Shown one piece after another: positions 24,779 to 32,954 of a stretch of 64,000 bases of DNA. The DNA is from Clostridium_AM sp900759715 (GTDB lineage Bacteria > Bacillota > Clostridia > Clostridiales > Clostridiaceae), in the NCBI GenBank assembly GCA_900759715.1, contig CAAEXF010000109.1:1-64000 (forward strand), written 5' to 3'. Both the position numbers and the translations under genes were made by a program. Below the pieces are notes generated by a model that saw only the letters and a program-made list of their open reading frames with translations, was not told where the DNA came from and did no database searches. Each line of letters begins with the position of its first letter. The first letter of the stretch is position 1.

Positions 24779-25267
24779 TTATTTATAAATCACATCACAA
24801 TTTTCACTTATTACTTTTAATACAGATGAAGGGACATATGAAGATATATCACGTCCATACTTATAAAGTTCCATAACCATTGACGAGCTTACGTGACTTA
24901 GGCTGCCAGCCCTAATATATATAGTCTTTAGTCCAAAGGATTCATTAATCCTTGCTAAGTTTTCTTCATATTCATAGTCAATTCCGTTTCTAATACCTCT
25001 GATTAAATAGTCAGCCTTATTTTCGTTAGCTAAATCCGCTATAAGGCCTTCAAATCTAATAACTTCAATTTTACTACCATAGCTCAAGTCCGAAACTGTG
25101 TCTTCAATGGCGCTAAGTGTTAGCTGAGAATCAATTCTACGTTTTTTATCAGCATTATTAGCTATAGCAACTATTACTTTATCAAATAGATAGCTTGATT
25201 CTGTAAGAACCTGAAGATGTCCTATAGTAAATGGATCAAAAGAACCTGCATATATAGCTATTGTCAT
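24779..25267 (-). CDS. Phosphopantetheine adenylyltransferase-like protein (CoaD family)
   Basis: 162-residue nucleotidyltransferase. The T/HxGH-type signature is in AGSFDPFTIGHLQ, the substrate-binding RGIRNGIDYEYE region is conserved, and SSSMVMEL followed by YGRDISSYVP replaces the usual ISSTxVRE-GG-VS-xVP. CoaD makes dephospho-CoA from ATP and 4'-phosphopantetheine. The divergent C-terminal motif, the IYIRAGSLSHV segment and the isolated location make me suspect a paralogue rather than the housekeeping enzyme, which in clostridia usually sits in another conserved cluster. ATG at 25267 has GGAGG upstream. Confidence 0.7.
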   Translation of the reverse strand: MTIAIYAGSFDPFTIGHLQVLTESSYLFDKVIVAIANNADKKRRIDSQLTLSAIEDTVSDLSYGSKIEVIRFEGLIADLANENKADYLIRGIRNGIDYEYEENLARINESFGLKTIYIRAGSLSHVSSSMVMELYKYGRDISSYVPSSVLKVISENCDVIYK

Positions 25268-25339
25268 ACTCGTTTTCCTCCAATTGTTTACAATATATAA
25301 AACTTTAAATTATGTTAAATTTAATTCATTCTTATTATG

Positions 25340-25792
25340 CTATAAATTTGTTACATAAATTCGAGAACTTTCACCCCAGGGATGATATCCTGTTCCAACA
25401 TAGGTAAAACCATATTTTTCATAGTATCCAATATGGTCGGTGCAAAGATACAAATGAGAAAATCCACCCTTTTTTGCATCTCTCTTTGCCTTATCTAGCA
25501 GCAATGATCCATAAGCATTGTCACGATATTCTTTCTCAATATACAAAGCACAAACCCAAGGATACAAATCCATCCTACTAATAAAATCATTAGTAATAAG
25601 TCCAGCACATCCGATAATGTCTCCATTATTCTCTAGCAAATACCACTGAGGCAGTGGATTAGTTGTTGTTATGCAATTAGAAATGCAATCTTCATATACC
25701 ATTAAGCTATCTTTCCTTGCCCATTTGTTTTGAAAATATTTAATTGCTTTATCCTTATACTTCGGATTTTCTTTGACAGATATAATATTCAT
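25340..25792 (-). CDS. GNAT family N-acetyltransferase
   Basis: 150-residue single-domain GNAT. PWVCALYIEKEYRDNAYGSLLL carries motif A, with NAYGSLLL as the CoA loop, and LYLCTDHIGYYEKYGFTYVGTG is motif B. The ending HPWGESSRIY is typical of a group of small clostridial and bacillus acetyltransferases of unknown substrate. ATG at 25792 follows AAGGAG. It lies 72 bases upstream of the CoaD-like gene on the same strand, so they may be cotranscribed. Confidence 0.8.
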   Translation of the reverse strand: MNIISVKENPKYKDKAIKYFQNKWARKDSLMVYEDCISNCITTTNPLPQWYLLENNGDIIGCAGLITNDFISRMDLYPWVCALYIEKEYRDNAYGSLLLDKAKRDAKKGGFSHLYLCTDHIGYYEKYGFTYVGTGYHPWGESSRIYVTNL

Positions 25793-25997
25793 TTTACTGC
25801 TCCTTTGTTTTATATTCTAACTCATAGTTATTTGCTACAATGACCTAGCCTTCTATTTTCACAAAAAGATTTACAATACATTGCTTCCTCAAAAGGGCCT
25901 TGAATATATACATTCTATAAAATAATGCTACTTTCCTTTATTTTCATTGGTGAAAATTGTATAATGAGTATATAAAAGTCGTTAGGGGGATATTATT

Positions 25998-26147
25998 ATG
26001 ATGCTGGCTACCTCATTTGCTCTATTTAATTTAATTATTATATTAATGATGTTAGGTATAAGCATTTATGGATTTATATTGTTTGTTAAGCTTGCAAACA
26101 GAGGAATTAAGGCACTTGATATATTCATAGAAAAACATAAAGAATAA
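25998..26147 (+). CDS. Small single-span membrane protein, 49 residues
   Basis: Short gene with a GGGGGA site 7 bases before ATG and a perfect-stem terminator 8 bases after the stop. The peptide starts MMLATSFALFNLII, has one long transmembrane segment to about residue 31, then a basic/amphipathic tail ending IEKHKE. No family recognised. It could be a type I toxin-like or regulatory membrane peptide. It shares 17 identical bases with the small gene at 6127 (26043-26059 against 6199-6215). It is transcribed alone, opposite to the flanking genes. Confidence 0.65.
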   Translation: MMLATSFALFNLIIILMMLGISIYGFILFVKLANRGIKALDIFIEKHKE

Positions 26148-26155
26148 ACAACAAA

Positions 26156-26190
26156 ACAGGGTAGAGATTTTTTCTCTACCCTGTCTATAT
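26156..26190 (+). terminator. Terminator of the small membrane protein gene
   Basis: Perfect 12-bp stem (ACAGGGTAGAGA with its complement) and a 5-base T loop, followed by CTATATTTATT. It probably also ends the convergent SIMPL gene transcript. Confidence 0.8.
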
Positions 26191-26256
26191 TTATTAACCT
26201 CTCATTTTTTACCCCAGATAAGCTTGTCTAAATTTTATACAATATAAAAATTAGTT

Positions 26257-27015
26257 TTAATACTCATAAACCAAGCTAACATTAGCTTTTATCTTATAAG
26301 TGCCTGATTCCACAGTCATGCCTTGTCCTGCAGAACTGTTCTTTGTAACTGAATTATATAAAACTGGATATTCAACAGGAACACCACTTGAATTCTCTGT
26401 TATTTTCGCTGGATTTGATAATTTGACATCTATACAGCCTGCTATTACTTGTGCTTTAGCTTTTGCATTTGATATAGCATTCGTTAGAGCCATATTGTAA
26501 TACTTTCCATAATCACTAACTCCAAAAGCTATTCCATTAGAGTTATTTGCTCCATTTGATATAGCTGTATCAATTATACTTCCAACTGAACTTATATTTT
26601 TAACTGTAACATTTAAAGTACTTGTAACTGTGTATCCCACAATTGTGCTGTTTCCTGTCTTATCTTCATAATTATATTTAGGACTAATAGAGTAATTAGA
26701 TGTTTTAATATTCTCACTTGCTACCCCAGCCTTTTTAATTGCAGCAATAACATTATTCATAGTATCTGAATTGCTTTTTTGAGCTTCACCTACACTGCTC
26801 TTTTCTGTAGTTACTCCTAGTGTAACATATGCAATATCAGGTGCCACACTTACTTCACCATCTCCATTAACATTTATTGTTCTTGCTGCCGTTTTATCTT
26901 CTGCTGCTAATACCTTGTAATTTGCAGTTGGAACAATTGCCATCAAGAAAAGAAACGTAGCTATAGACATAAATACAAATGACCATTTTGCCTTTAGTAA
27001 GTTAATACTTTTCAA
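26257..27015 (-). CDS. Secreted SIMPL-domain (DUF541) protein
   Basis: 252-residue exported protein. The N-terminal signal peptide (hydrophobic FVFMSIATFLFLMAIVPTA, cleavage probably after VLAA) precedes a SIMPL/DUF541 domain: INVNGDGEVSVAPDIAYVTL, a central NNSNGIAFGVSD loop and ALTNAISNAKAKA. Relatives are periplasmic or surface proteins of unclear function, some linked to oxidative stress. I chose TTG at 27015, 8 bases after AGGAG. It begins 14 bases after the PrcB-like gene stop, so the two exported proteins form an operon. Confidence 0.8.
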   Translation of the reverse strand: MKSINLLKAKWSFVFMSIATFLFLMAIVPTANYKVLAAEDKTAARTINVNGDGEVSVAPDIAYVTLGVTTEKSSVGEAQKSNSDTMNNVIAAIKKAGVASENIKTSNYSISPKYNYEDKTGNSTIVGYTVTSTLNVTVKNISSVGSIIDTAISNGANNSNGIAFGVSDYGKYYNMALTNAISNAKAKAQVIAGCIDVKLSNPAKITENSSGVPVEYPVLYNSVTKNSSAGQGMTVESGTYKIKANVSLVYEY

Positions 27016-27029
27016 ATTTATCACTCCTT

Positions 27030-28358
27030 CTATTCTTTTATAAGTTCAACATCTTCAGGTTGAACATAAACAACATTATTTGCAAGTACAAATTGATACC
27101 CATTTTCAGTTTTCATTATATAATGCATAGGTCCAATATTCTTGGAAGTCTTCATTATTAACTGCTTAGTACCATTATCAATAGTATAAATAGATGCATT
27201 TTCTTTTATTTTGATCATATCAGTAGAAATGATCAACGGAACAGCAAGAGGCTCCTTATAAGCTTTATCTAAATATTTTATTGGCACGTAGTACTGCTTC
27301 TGAATCACATTATCTTTACCTTCCGTTACTGGAAGAGAAAAGTATACCTTACCATCTCTAATATCATTTAAGTTGATTGAAAAACCCTTTGAAATAACTC
27401 CTACTTGTTGATTTGTGCTAGCATCAAAAATAGGCGCATTTCCTATTCTGCTTGATACCACACAGGAATTTGCTTTCTGGTTTGCAGAATCTCCCACTGT
27501 TACATTGCCTTTAATACTGAAGGTCATACGATATCCTTTTTTATTATTAGCTAAATCTTTTTGTGAATAAACCTTGTCAGAAATAAAGAGATAATAAGTT
27601 TGCCCTGAGGCATATTTTTCTACTGGCACCACTTTTACTGTTTTGTTATCCTCTCCAATAACAAGTTTTACTGGTATCTTGCTTCCATTACTGTCCCTAA
27701 CATAGATTGTATTGTCATTAACCTCTGTCTTAGAAATATCCTTTTTAAAAGTAATAAGCCATTCCTTATCTTCTGGAACATCCCAACAAGGTTTTAAGCT
27801 TTTCCAGTCTTTGTTTTCCAGTTCTGATAGGTCTACTAATGAAGGTATCTCTGTCCCCTTATCTGTTAGAACCTTCACCTTTGGACTTCCCTGTGCAAAC
27901 TTTACAATTACATAAGGATAGGTAATTGCCTCTCCTACCATCGTACCCGTTGATGGTTTTGTCTCTTGAATAGTAATTTTAGAAATCCCTTCTATATCCT
28001 CAGCTGAAAGTATTTTAATCCCATATCCAGTTGTATTCCTCTCACCTAGAGAAATCATCACATAAACCTCAGAATCTTTTATGCCGTATTTTGCATTATC
28101 GAAAACATAGTACCCCTCATGATGCTTTAAGTTTTCAATTTCCTTTGAAAATTTCCCCAATACGGTTTGGACTTCTTTTTCATTTAATACATATGGTTTT
28201 AGTTTGTTTGTAGTAATTCCCTGAACAGGAGTAGTAGTTCCACAAATCACTGTGGATGTAGCTTCAGGTTTGATTTCTTTAGCTTTTACTAAACTTGCAG
28301 GCGCTGCTGAAACACTTGCAAAAATTAATGCCAGTATTAATACATTTTTCCTATTCAT
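27030..28358 (-). CDS. Secreted protein with PrcB-like and SbsA Ig-like domains
   Basis: 442-residue exported protein. A signal peptide occupies residues 1-26 (ends near VKAKE). Residues about 80-160 resemble the PrcB C-terminal domain (YVMISLGERNTTGYGIKI, then a TYPYVIVKFAQG strand), which in spirochaetes regulates a surface protease. Residues about 195-280 are an SbsA-type bacterial Ig-like domain (WLITFKKDISKTEV, then TVKVVPVEKYASGQTYYL). The C-terminal 120 residues look like a small beta domain. The role is probably structural or regulatory at the cell surface. ATG at 28358 is preceded by AGGAGG. It is cotranscribed with the SIMPL gene. Confidence 0.75.
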   Translation of the reverse strand: MNRKNVLILALIFASVSAAPASLVKAKEIKPEATSTVICGTTTPVQGITTNKLKPYVLNEKEVQTVLGKFSKEIENLKHHEGYYVFDNAKYGIKDSEVYVMISLGERNTTGYGIKILSAEDIEGISKITIQETKPSTGTMVGEAITYPYVIVKFAQGSPKVKVLTDKGTEIPSLVDLSELENKDWKSLKPCWDVPEDKEWLITFKKDISKTEVNDNTIYVRDSNGSKIPVKLVIGEDNKTVKVVPVEKYASGQTYYLFISDKVYSQKDLANNKKGYRMTFSIKGNVTVGDSANQKANSCVVSSRIGNAPIFDASTNQQVGVISKGFSINLNDIRDGKVYFSLPVTEGKDNVIQKQYYVPIKYLDKAYKEPLAVPLIISTDMIKIKENASIYTIDNGTKQLIMKTSKNIGPMHYIMKTENGYQFVLANNVVYVQPEDVELIKE

Positions 28359-28458
28359 GTTTAAACCTCCTAGATTTAACTTTTAAGTCTTCATAAATAT
28401 AGACGATTAAACATTATTTTTCGCTTCAAAAAATCAAAAATTTTTTTTATATTAAGTT

Positions 28459-28824
28459 TTATTCAATTATTTTTTCTATTTCTAGAATGAAAAGATCTAT
28501 CGAATCTCTATAATCCTTAAGTGTAGATACCCAATTCAAAAGACACTGTTTACCCTCTTCCGTAATGCTATAATATTTTGCTAAATTGCCCTTATCGGAT
28601 ATCTGCTTCTTTGACACAAGCAGTCCTTTTTCTTCCATATTTTTTAACTGTCTGTATATACCAGTAGGATCGGGCTTTGCCCCCTTCATCATCGAAGATT
28701 CCGATATTTTCTTCAGAATGGCGTAACCATAGGTATCACACTCATAAAGTACTTTAAGTATTATTGTTTGGACGAATTTATCTAAATTATCACCCTTACA
28801 GGAACATTTTTCATGAAACATCAT
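28459..28824 (-). CDS. PadR-family transcriptional regulator
   Basis: 121-residue winged-helix regulator: IILKVLYECDTYGYAILKKI, then PDPTGIYRQLKNMEEKGLL as recognition helix and wing, and a C-terminal dimerisation helix. Unusually, the N-terminus has a His/Cys patch (FHEKCSCKG) that could bind a metal or respond to redox. ATG at 28824 follows AGGAGG located inside the end of the nucleoside hydrolase gene, so the two are one transcript. It probably controls its own operon and perhaps the divergent YnjBCD-type transporter. Confidence 0.85.
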   Translation of the reverse strand: MMFHEKCSCKGDNLDKFVQTIILKVLYECDTYGYAILKKISESSMMKGAKPDPTGIYRQLKNMEEKGLLVSKKQISDKGNLAKYYSITEEGKQCLLNWVSTLKDYRDSIDLFILEIEKIIE

Positions 28825-28828
28825 AATA

Positions 28829-29722
28829 CTAATTTCCTCCTGATTTAGTTAAGCTTACACTTAGCCATGTTTCATAAATATCATCAGTAAACTTTTTAAT
28901 GTCTTGTATTACAGGGAGGTTGATACAATATGCGGACTCATCTGCTGAACAACTCTTGTTTAAAAATCCTCTCTCAAGGGATTTAATGTCCGAATTTATA
29001 TTAAACAAATTGTTTTCAAAAATAGAGGGATTAGCTAAAAAAGCAGCGGCAACAACATCCCAGTTGTGAAAGCCACTAATATTAAAGAAAGACATCATGT
29101 TTCCAAACCAATACATACATTTCTGTGCTATATATTGTGCCATAGCATCATCCTTTGATAGAAGCCTTGTTTTAAAATCTGTCTCTGAAAAATAAGCAGT
29201 AAGGCAATTATTACCAATTATTATAGATAGGTTTTTTCCATTTTTCAAAACACACTCAGTGGCAACCGGGTCACAGGAGAAATTAAGTTCATCTAGATTT
29301 CGTCCATTTATAATAAGTTTCTCTGTTATTCCTCCCATCAGCACAATTTCAGATATCTTTTCAAATATAGAATTATCTGCAAGATATGCAGCATAAAGGT
29401 TCGTAAGAGAACCTGTTGCTAGAATCGATATATTTCCTTTGTGCAAATTTACCATTTTTACTATAAAATCTACAGCTTCACTTTTTAAATCCTGCCTATC
29501 TGCACAACCTTTTAATAATGGTATATCATTTCTTCCCACCTCTTTTAGCATCAAAGTTGTGTTGCTATATACAGTATTAATATCACTATTCCCATAGGTA
29601 GTAGTTATTCCACATAGATCTATGTTTTCTTTTCCTAAAAGATATATCAAGGCAAGGCCATCGTCAACGTCGCAGCCTTCAACTCCCATTGTGTTGTCGC
29701 AATCAAATATAACTTTCTTCAT
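28829..29722 (-). CDS. Inosine/uridine-preferring nucleoside hydrolase family protein
   Basis: About 297 residues. The N-terminal metal-binding motif is FDCDNTMGVEGCDVDDGLAL, an insertion variant of the usual DxDxxxDD, and later landmarks are ITTTYGNSD, LATGSLTNL, VLMGGITE and NFSCDPVATECVL. These enzymes split N-glycosidic bonds of nucleosides, or of related ribosides, to free base and ribose. ATG at 29722 follows GGAGG. The gene is cotranscribed with a PadR regulator and diverges from an ABC importer, so the importer may supply a riboside substrate; this is inference from position only. Confidence 0.85.
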   Translation of the reverse strand: MKKVIFDCDNTMGVEGCDVDDGLALIYLLGKENIDLCGITTTYGNSDINTVYSNTTLMLKEVGRNDIPLLKGCADRQDLKSEAVDFIVKMVNLHKGNISILATGSLTNLYAAYLADNSIFEKISEIVLMGGITEKLIINGRNLDELNFSCDPVATECVLKNGKNLSIIIGNNCLTAYFSETDFKTRLLSKDDAMAQYIAQKCMYWFGNMMSFFNISGFHNWDVVAAAFLANPSIFENNLFNINSDIKSLERGFLNKSCSADESAYCINLPVIQDIKKFTDDIYETWLSVSLTKSGGN

Positions 29723-29945
29723 TATTTTGTCCTCCAATTATTTTATTAAAAATAAAAACTCAGAATACAAGCTCCTTCATATAAGTTTTCTAACTAAAAC
29801 TTTGATTTATCCAATATATTCCTTCATATAAGTTTACTTTATAGATTGAGATTCTTTAATCAAAATTCTCTATAGATCGACATTGGCAGAATTTGTTGAC
29901 AAATTATTCATAATATTATAGGATTATAGCACAAGTACTAGACTT

Positions 29946-29994
29946 TGTCTAATATTGTAATGACTTGATCTGTAAAGGTTTTAGTTATTAGACA
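29946..29994. promoter_or_regulatory. Inverted repeat upstream of the ABC importer
   Basis: TGTCTAATA (29946-29954) and TATTAGACA (29986-29994) are perfect 9-base complements 31 bases apart, ending 26 bases before the first importer gene. They may be two half-operators or the stem of a leader hairpin. A 15-base direct repeat, CCTTCATATAAGTTT, occurs twice further upstream (about 29776-29790 and 29822-29836). The spacer lies between divergent operons, consistent with shared regulation by the PadR protein. Confidence 0.45.
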
Positions 29995-30020
29995 AGAAAC
30001 TATAAAAGAGGTGATTTTTT

Positions 30021-31262
30021 TTGAAAAGAATTTTATCTAGTATAATCTTATTTATTTTTATTATTTTTACTGTAGGTTGTTCAAAAAATGCTCCCCAAAG
30101 CTCAAATACTGATAAAAGTAATTTTGATGCTGTACTAAAGAATGCTAAAGGCACTACAGTAAACTTTTATGGCTGGGGTGGAGATGAAAGAACTAACAAG
30201 TGGATTGATACCAAGCTTGCCAAATATGTGAAGGACAACTATGATATCACTTTAAAAAGAGTACCTATGGATATCGACCAAATACTCAATAAAATGCTTG
30301 GTGAAAAACAGGCTGGAAGTAAAAAAGGATCAATTGATTTGGTATGGATAAACGGAGAAAACTTTTATACAGCTAAGAAAAATGATCTCTTGTATGGGCC
30401 TTTTGTTGACTATTTACCAAACTATAAAAAGTACATAAATACAAGCTCCAATGATGTTAAGTATGACTTTGGATATGAAATAAAGGGCTATGAAGCACCT
30501 TATGGAAAAGCTCAATTTGTTCTTATAAATGATTCATCAGCAACACCAGAGACTCCTAAAAATACAAAGGAACTTATGGAGTTTGCAAAGAAATATAAAG
30601 GAAAAGTTACATACCCTGCACCACCGGATTTTACTGGTAGCGCTTTTGTAAGAAACGTGGTATACGATATAGTTGGATACGACAAACTCATGAGTGCAGG
30701 AAATGATAAGGAAAAAATAAGAGAAGCTGTAAAACCTGCAATGGATTATCTTAAAGAATTAAAACCATATCTCTGGAAAGAAGGAAAAACCTATCCTGCA
30801 AATATTGCACAGTTAGACAACATGTTTGCAGATAATGAATCAGTTATGACAATGTCCTATAATCCAAATTCAGTTGGAGGAATGATAGAATCAGGAAGAT
30901 TTAAAGCTACTTCAAGGTCTTTTGTTTTTGATAAAGGAACAATAGGTAATACCCATTTTATTGCAATTCCATCTAATGCTTCTAATAAAGATGGAGCACT
31001 TGCAGTTATCAACGCAATACTTAGCCCAGAAATGCAAGCATCAAAATATGATCCTGCTAATTGGGGTGATTTGCCAGTTCTTGATTATGAAAAACTTGAA
31101 AAGAATGAAAAAGACCTTTTTGATAAGGTTCCTCTTGGAAAGGGTGTAATACCACAATCTGAGCTTTTAAAGAAGAGGCTTCCTGAAATGCCAGCAGATA
31201 CTATTCCTGTAATAGAAGAAATATGGCAATCTGAAGTACTAGGAAGTGCTCCTAAGAAATGA
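30021..31262 (+). CDS. ABC importer solute-binding lipoprotein, YnjB family
   Basis: 413 residues. A lipoprotein signal peptide ends in a lipobox (FTVGC, Cys at about residue 20). The mature part closely follows the E. coli YnjB pattern: NFYGWGGDERTNKW, IDLVWINGENF, TYPAPPDFTGSAF, LKPYLWKEGKTYP and DPANWGDLPVLD. The substrate of YnjBCD is not established. TTG at 30021 has a GAGGTGA site. It opens a four-gene operon; its TGA stop overlaps the start of the first permease by four bases. It diverges from a nucleoside hydrolase-PadR operon. Confidence 0.85.
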   Translation: MKRILSSIILFIFIIFTVGCSKNAPQSSNTDKSNFDAVLKNAKGTTVNFYGWGGDERTNKWIDTKLAKYVKDNYDITLKRVPMDIDQILNKMLGEKQAGSKKGSIDLVWINGENFYTAKKNDLLYGPFVDYLPNYKKYINTSSNDVKYDFGYEIKGYEAPYGKAQFVLINDSSATPETPKNTKELMEFAKKYKGKVTYPAPPDFTGSAFVRNVVYDIVGYDKLMSAGNDKEKIREAVKPAMDYLKELKPYLWKEGKTYPANIAQLDNMFADNESVMTMSYNPNSVGGMIESGRFKATSRSFVFDKGTIGNTHFIAIPSNASNKDGALAVINAILSPEMQASKYDPANWGDLPVLDYEKLEKNEKDLFDKVPLGKGVIPQSELLKKRLPEMPADTIPVIEEIWQSEVLGSAPKK

Positions 31263-32137
31263 TTTATTCAAAATTAAAGCCATATATAATGGTACTTCCT
31301 GTGAGTTTACTCATGGTACTTTTTATATATGCACTTATAAATGGTCTGATACAAAGCTTCGGAATACTCCCTGCTGCAGGACTTACAAAATTCACCCTGC
31401 TTTATTATAAGGAAGTCTTTAATAGAAGTGACATGATGTCGTCCTTATTTTTGAGTCTCTACATTTCCCTAGTATCATCGTTGATTGCGGTGATACTAGG
31501 TGTACTTATAAGTGCTGCAGCTTCTGCATCAGGAATCGTAAAAAAAAGATCCTTTCAACTTCTAAAAGTGCCTATTATTCTTCCACACACCGTTTCAGCA
31601 CTGCTAATAATAAATATATTTTCACAAAGCGGAATACTATCTAGATTGTCTTATCATCTTGCTATTATACATAATCAGCAGCAGTTTATTTCTTTAGTAT
31701 TTGACAAAGGTTCCATTGGTATAATTCTTGCATATCTCTGGAAGGAGATACCTTTTGTTACACTAGTGGTGGTGACAATTATGGCAAATATAGATTCATC
31801 TTTAGGTGAGGCGGCAATAAACCTCGGAGCAACAAGACTTAAGGCCTTCTTTAGTATTACTCTCCCTCTGTGCCTTCCTTCAATTGTTACTTCATTTATA
31901 ATTGTATTTGCCTACTCTTTTGGTGCGTTTGAAATTCCTTTTTTATTAGGAGCAACATCACCTAAATCACTACCGGTTTTGACATACCTTGAGTATACAC
32001 ATCCGGATTTGGCACATCGACCTTATGCTATGGTATTAAATAGTTTAATGACGACAATCTCAGTGCTGCTTACATACATTTACTATAAAATACTTCAAAG
32101 AAACCTTAAAAAGGTAGGTGTGGACACTAATGAGTAA
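31259..32137 (+). CDS. ABC transporter permease (YnjC N-terminal half type)
   Basis: 292-residue membrane permease with six predicted helices. The cytoplasmic EAA loop that docks on the ATPase is EAAINLGATRLKAFFSITLP. It corresponds to the first half of the fused permease YnjC of E. coli; here the two halves are separate genes. ATG at 31259 overlaps the binding-protein stop (ATGA), indicating translational coupling. It ends overlapping the next permease by eight bases. Confidence 0.85.
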   Translation: MIYSKLKPYIMVLPVSLLMVLFIYALINGLIQSFGILPAAGLTKFTLLYYKEVFNRSDMMSSLFLSLYISLVSSLIAVILGVLISAAASASGIVKKRSFQLLKVPIILPHTVSALLIINIFSQSGILSRLSYHLAIIHNQQQFISLVFDKGSIGIILAYLWKEIPFVTLVVVTIMANIDSSLGEAAINLGATRLKAFFSITLPLCLPSIVTSFIIVFAYSFGAFEIPFLLGATSPKSLPVLTYLEYTHPDLAHRPYAMVLNSLMTTISVLLTYIYYKILQRNLKKVGVDTNE

Positions 32138-32942
32138 GCATTATACTATAACAATGAAAATAATTATATATTTAAGCTTTTTTATTGTACTTTTCCCCTT
32201 GGCTATTCTTTTAGTGTGGAGCTTTACAGGTATATGGCCTTGGCCAGACCTTTTTCCAAAAAGCTTTTCTTTAAGGGCTCTAGGGGAATTATTCGGTGGT
32301 TATTCCGGTGCTATAAAAATTCTTTTTTCTAGCCTTCTTATTTCTATAGCTGTAGCACTACTTTCAATTGCAATAAGCATTCCGGCAGCTAGAGCTATTG
32401 TATTATATGACTTTTTCGGCAGAAGCTTCATTAAGTTCGCTGTTTTAATGCCGGTAATTGTGCCCGTTACTACTTTTGCTATGGGTATACATATATTTTT
32501 TATTAAAGTAGGCTTAAATGACTCTATACTTGGGGTAATATTGGTACATACAATTCTCTGCTTGCCCTATACTGTAAGAATTATGACTGAGGTGACGGAA
32601 GCTACAGGAGATAAGCTCGAAATGCAGGCTAGAGTTCTTGGTGCTTCTCCTTTAAAAACCTTTATTAATATAACCTTGCCAGTTGCTATGCCGGGAATAA
32701 TCTCCTCAGGCAGCATGGCTTTTATAGTATCTTTTAGCCAGTATTTTATTACCTTTCTTATAGGAGGAGGAAATGTTGTTACTTATTCCATGCTTATGTT
32801 TCCTTATATTCAGAGTGAAGACAGAACAATCGCCTCTGCATATAGTGTTTTATTCATAATCTCAACCCTATTGGTTTTTGTTTTATTTGAAAAAACCTTA
32901 AAAAGATACTATAAAATAGAAAATACTTATTTTTTTAGTTAA
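32130..32942 (+). CDS. ABC transporter permease (YnjC C-terminal half type)
   Basis: About 270-residue membrane permease with six predicted helices and an EAA-type loop MQARVLGASPLKTFINITLP. The tryptophan-rich WSFTGIWPWPDLFPKSF near the N-terminus is typical of the YnjC C-terminal half. I chose ATG at 32130 because AGGTAGGTG lies just upstream; the GTG at 32118 overlaps that site. Its start overlaps the preceding permease and its stop is 12 bases before the ATPase gene. Confidence 0.85.
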   Translation: MSKHYTITMKIIIYLSFFIVLFPLAILLVWSFTGIWPWPDLFPKSFSLRALGELFGGYSGAIKILFSSLLISIAVALLSIAISIPAARAIVLYDFFGRSFIKFAVLMPVIVPVTTFAMGIHIFFIKVGLNDSILGVILVHTILCLPYTVRIMTEVTEATGDKLEMQARVLGASPLKTFINITLPVAMPGIISSGSMAFIVSFSQYFITFLIGGGNVVTYSMLMFPYIQSEDRTIASAYSVLFIISTLLVFVLFEKTLKRYYKIENTYFFS

Positions 32943-32954
32943 GAGGATTAAAAA

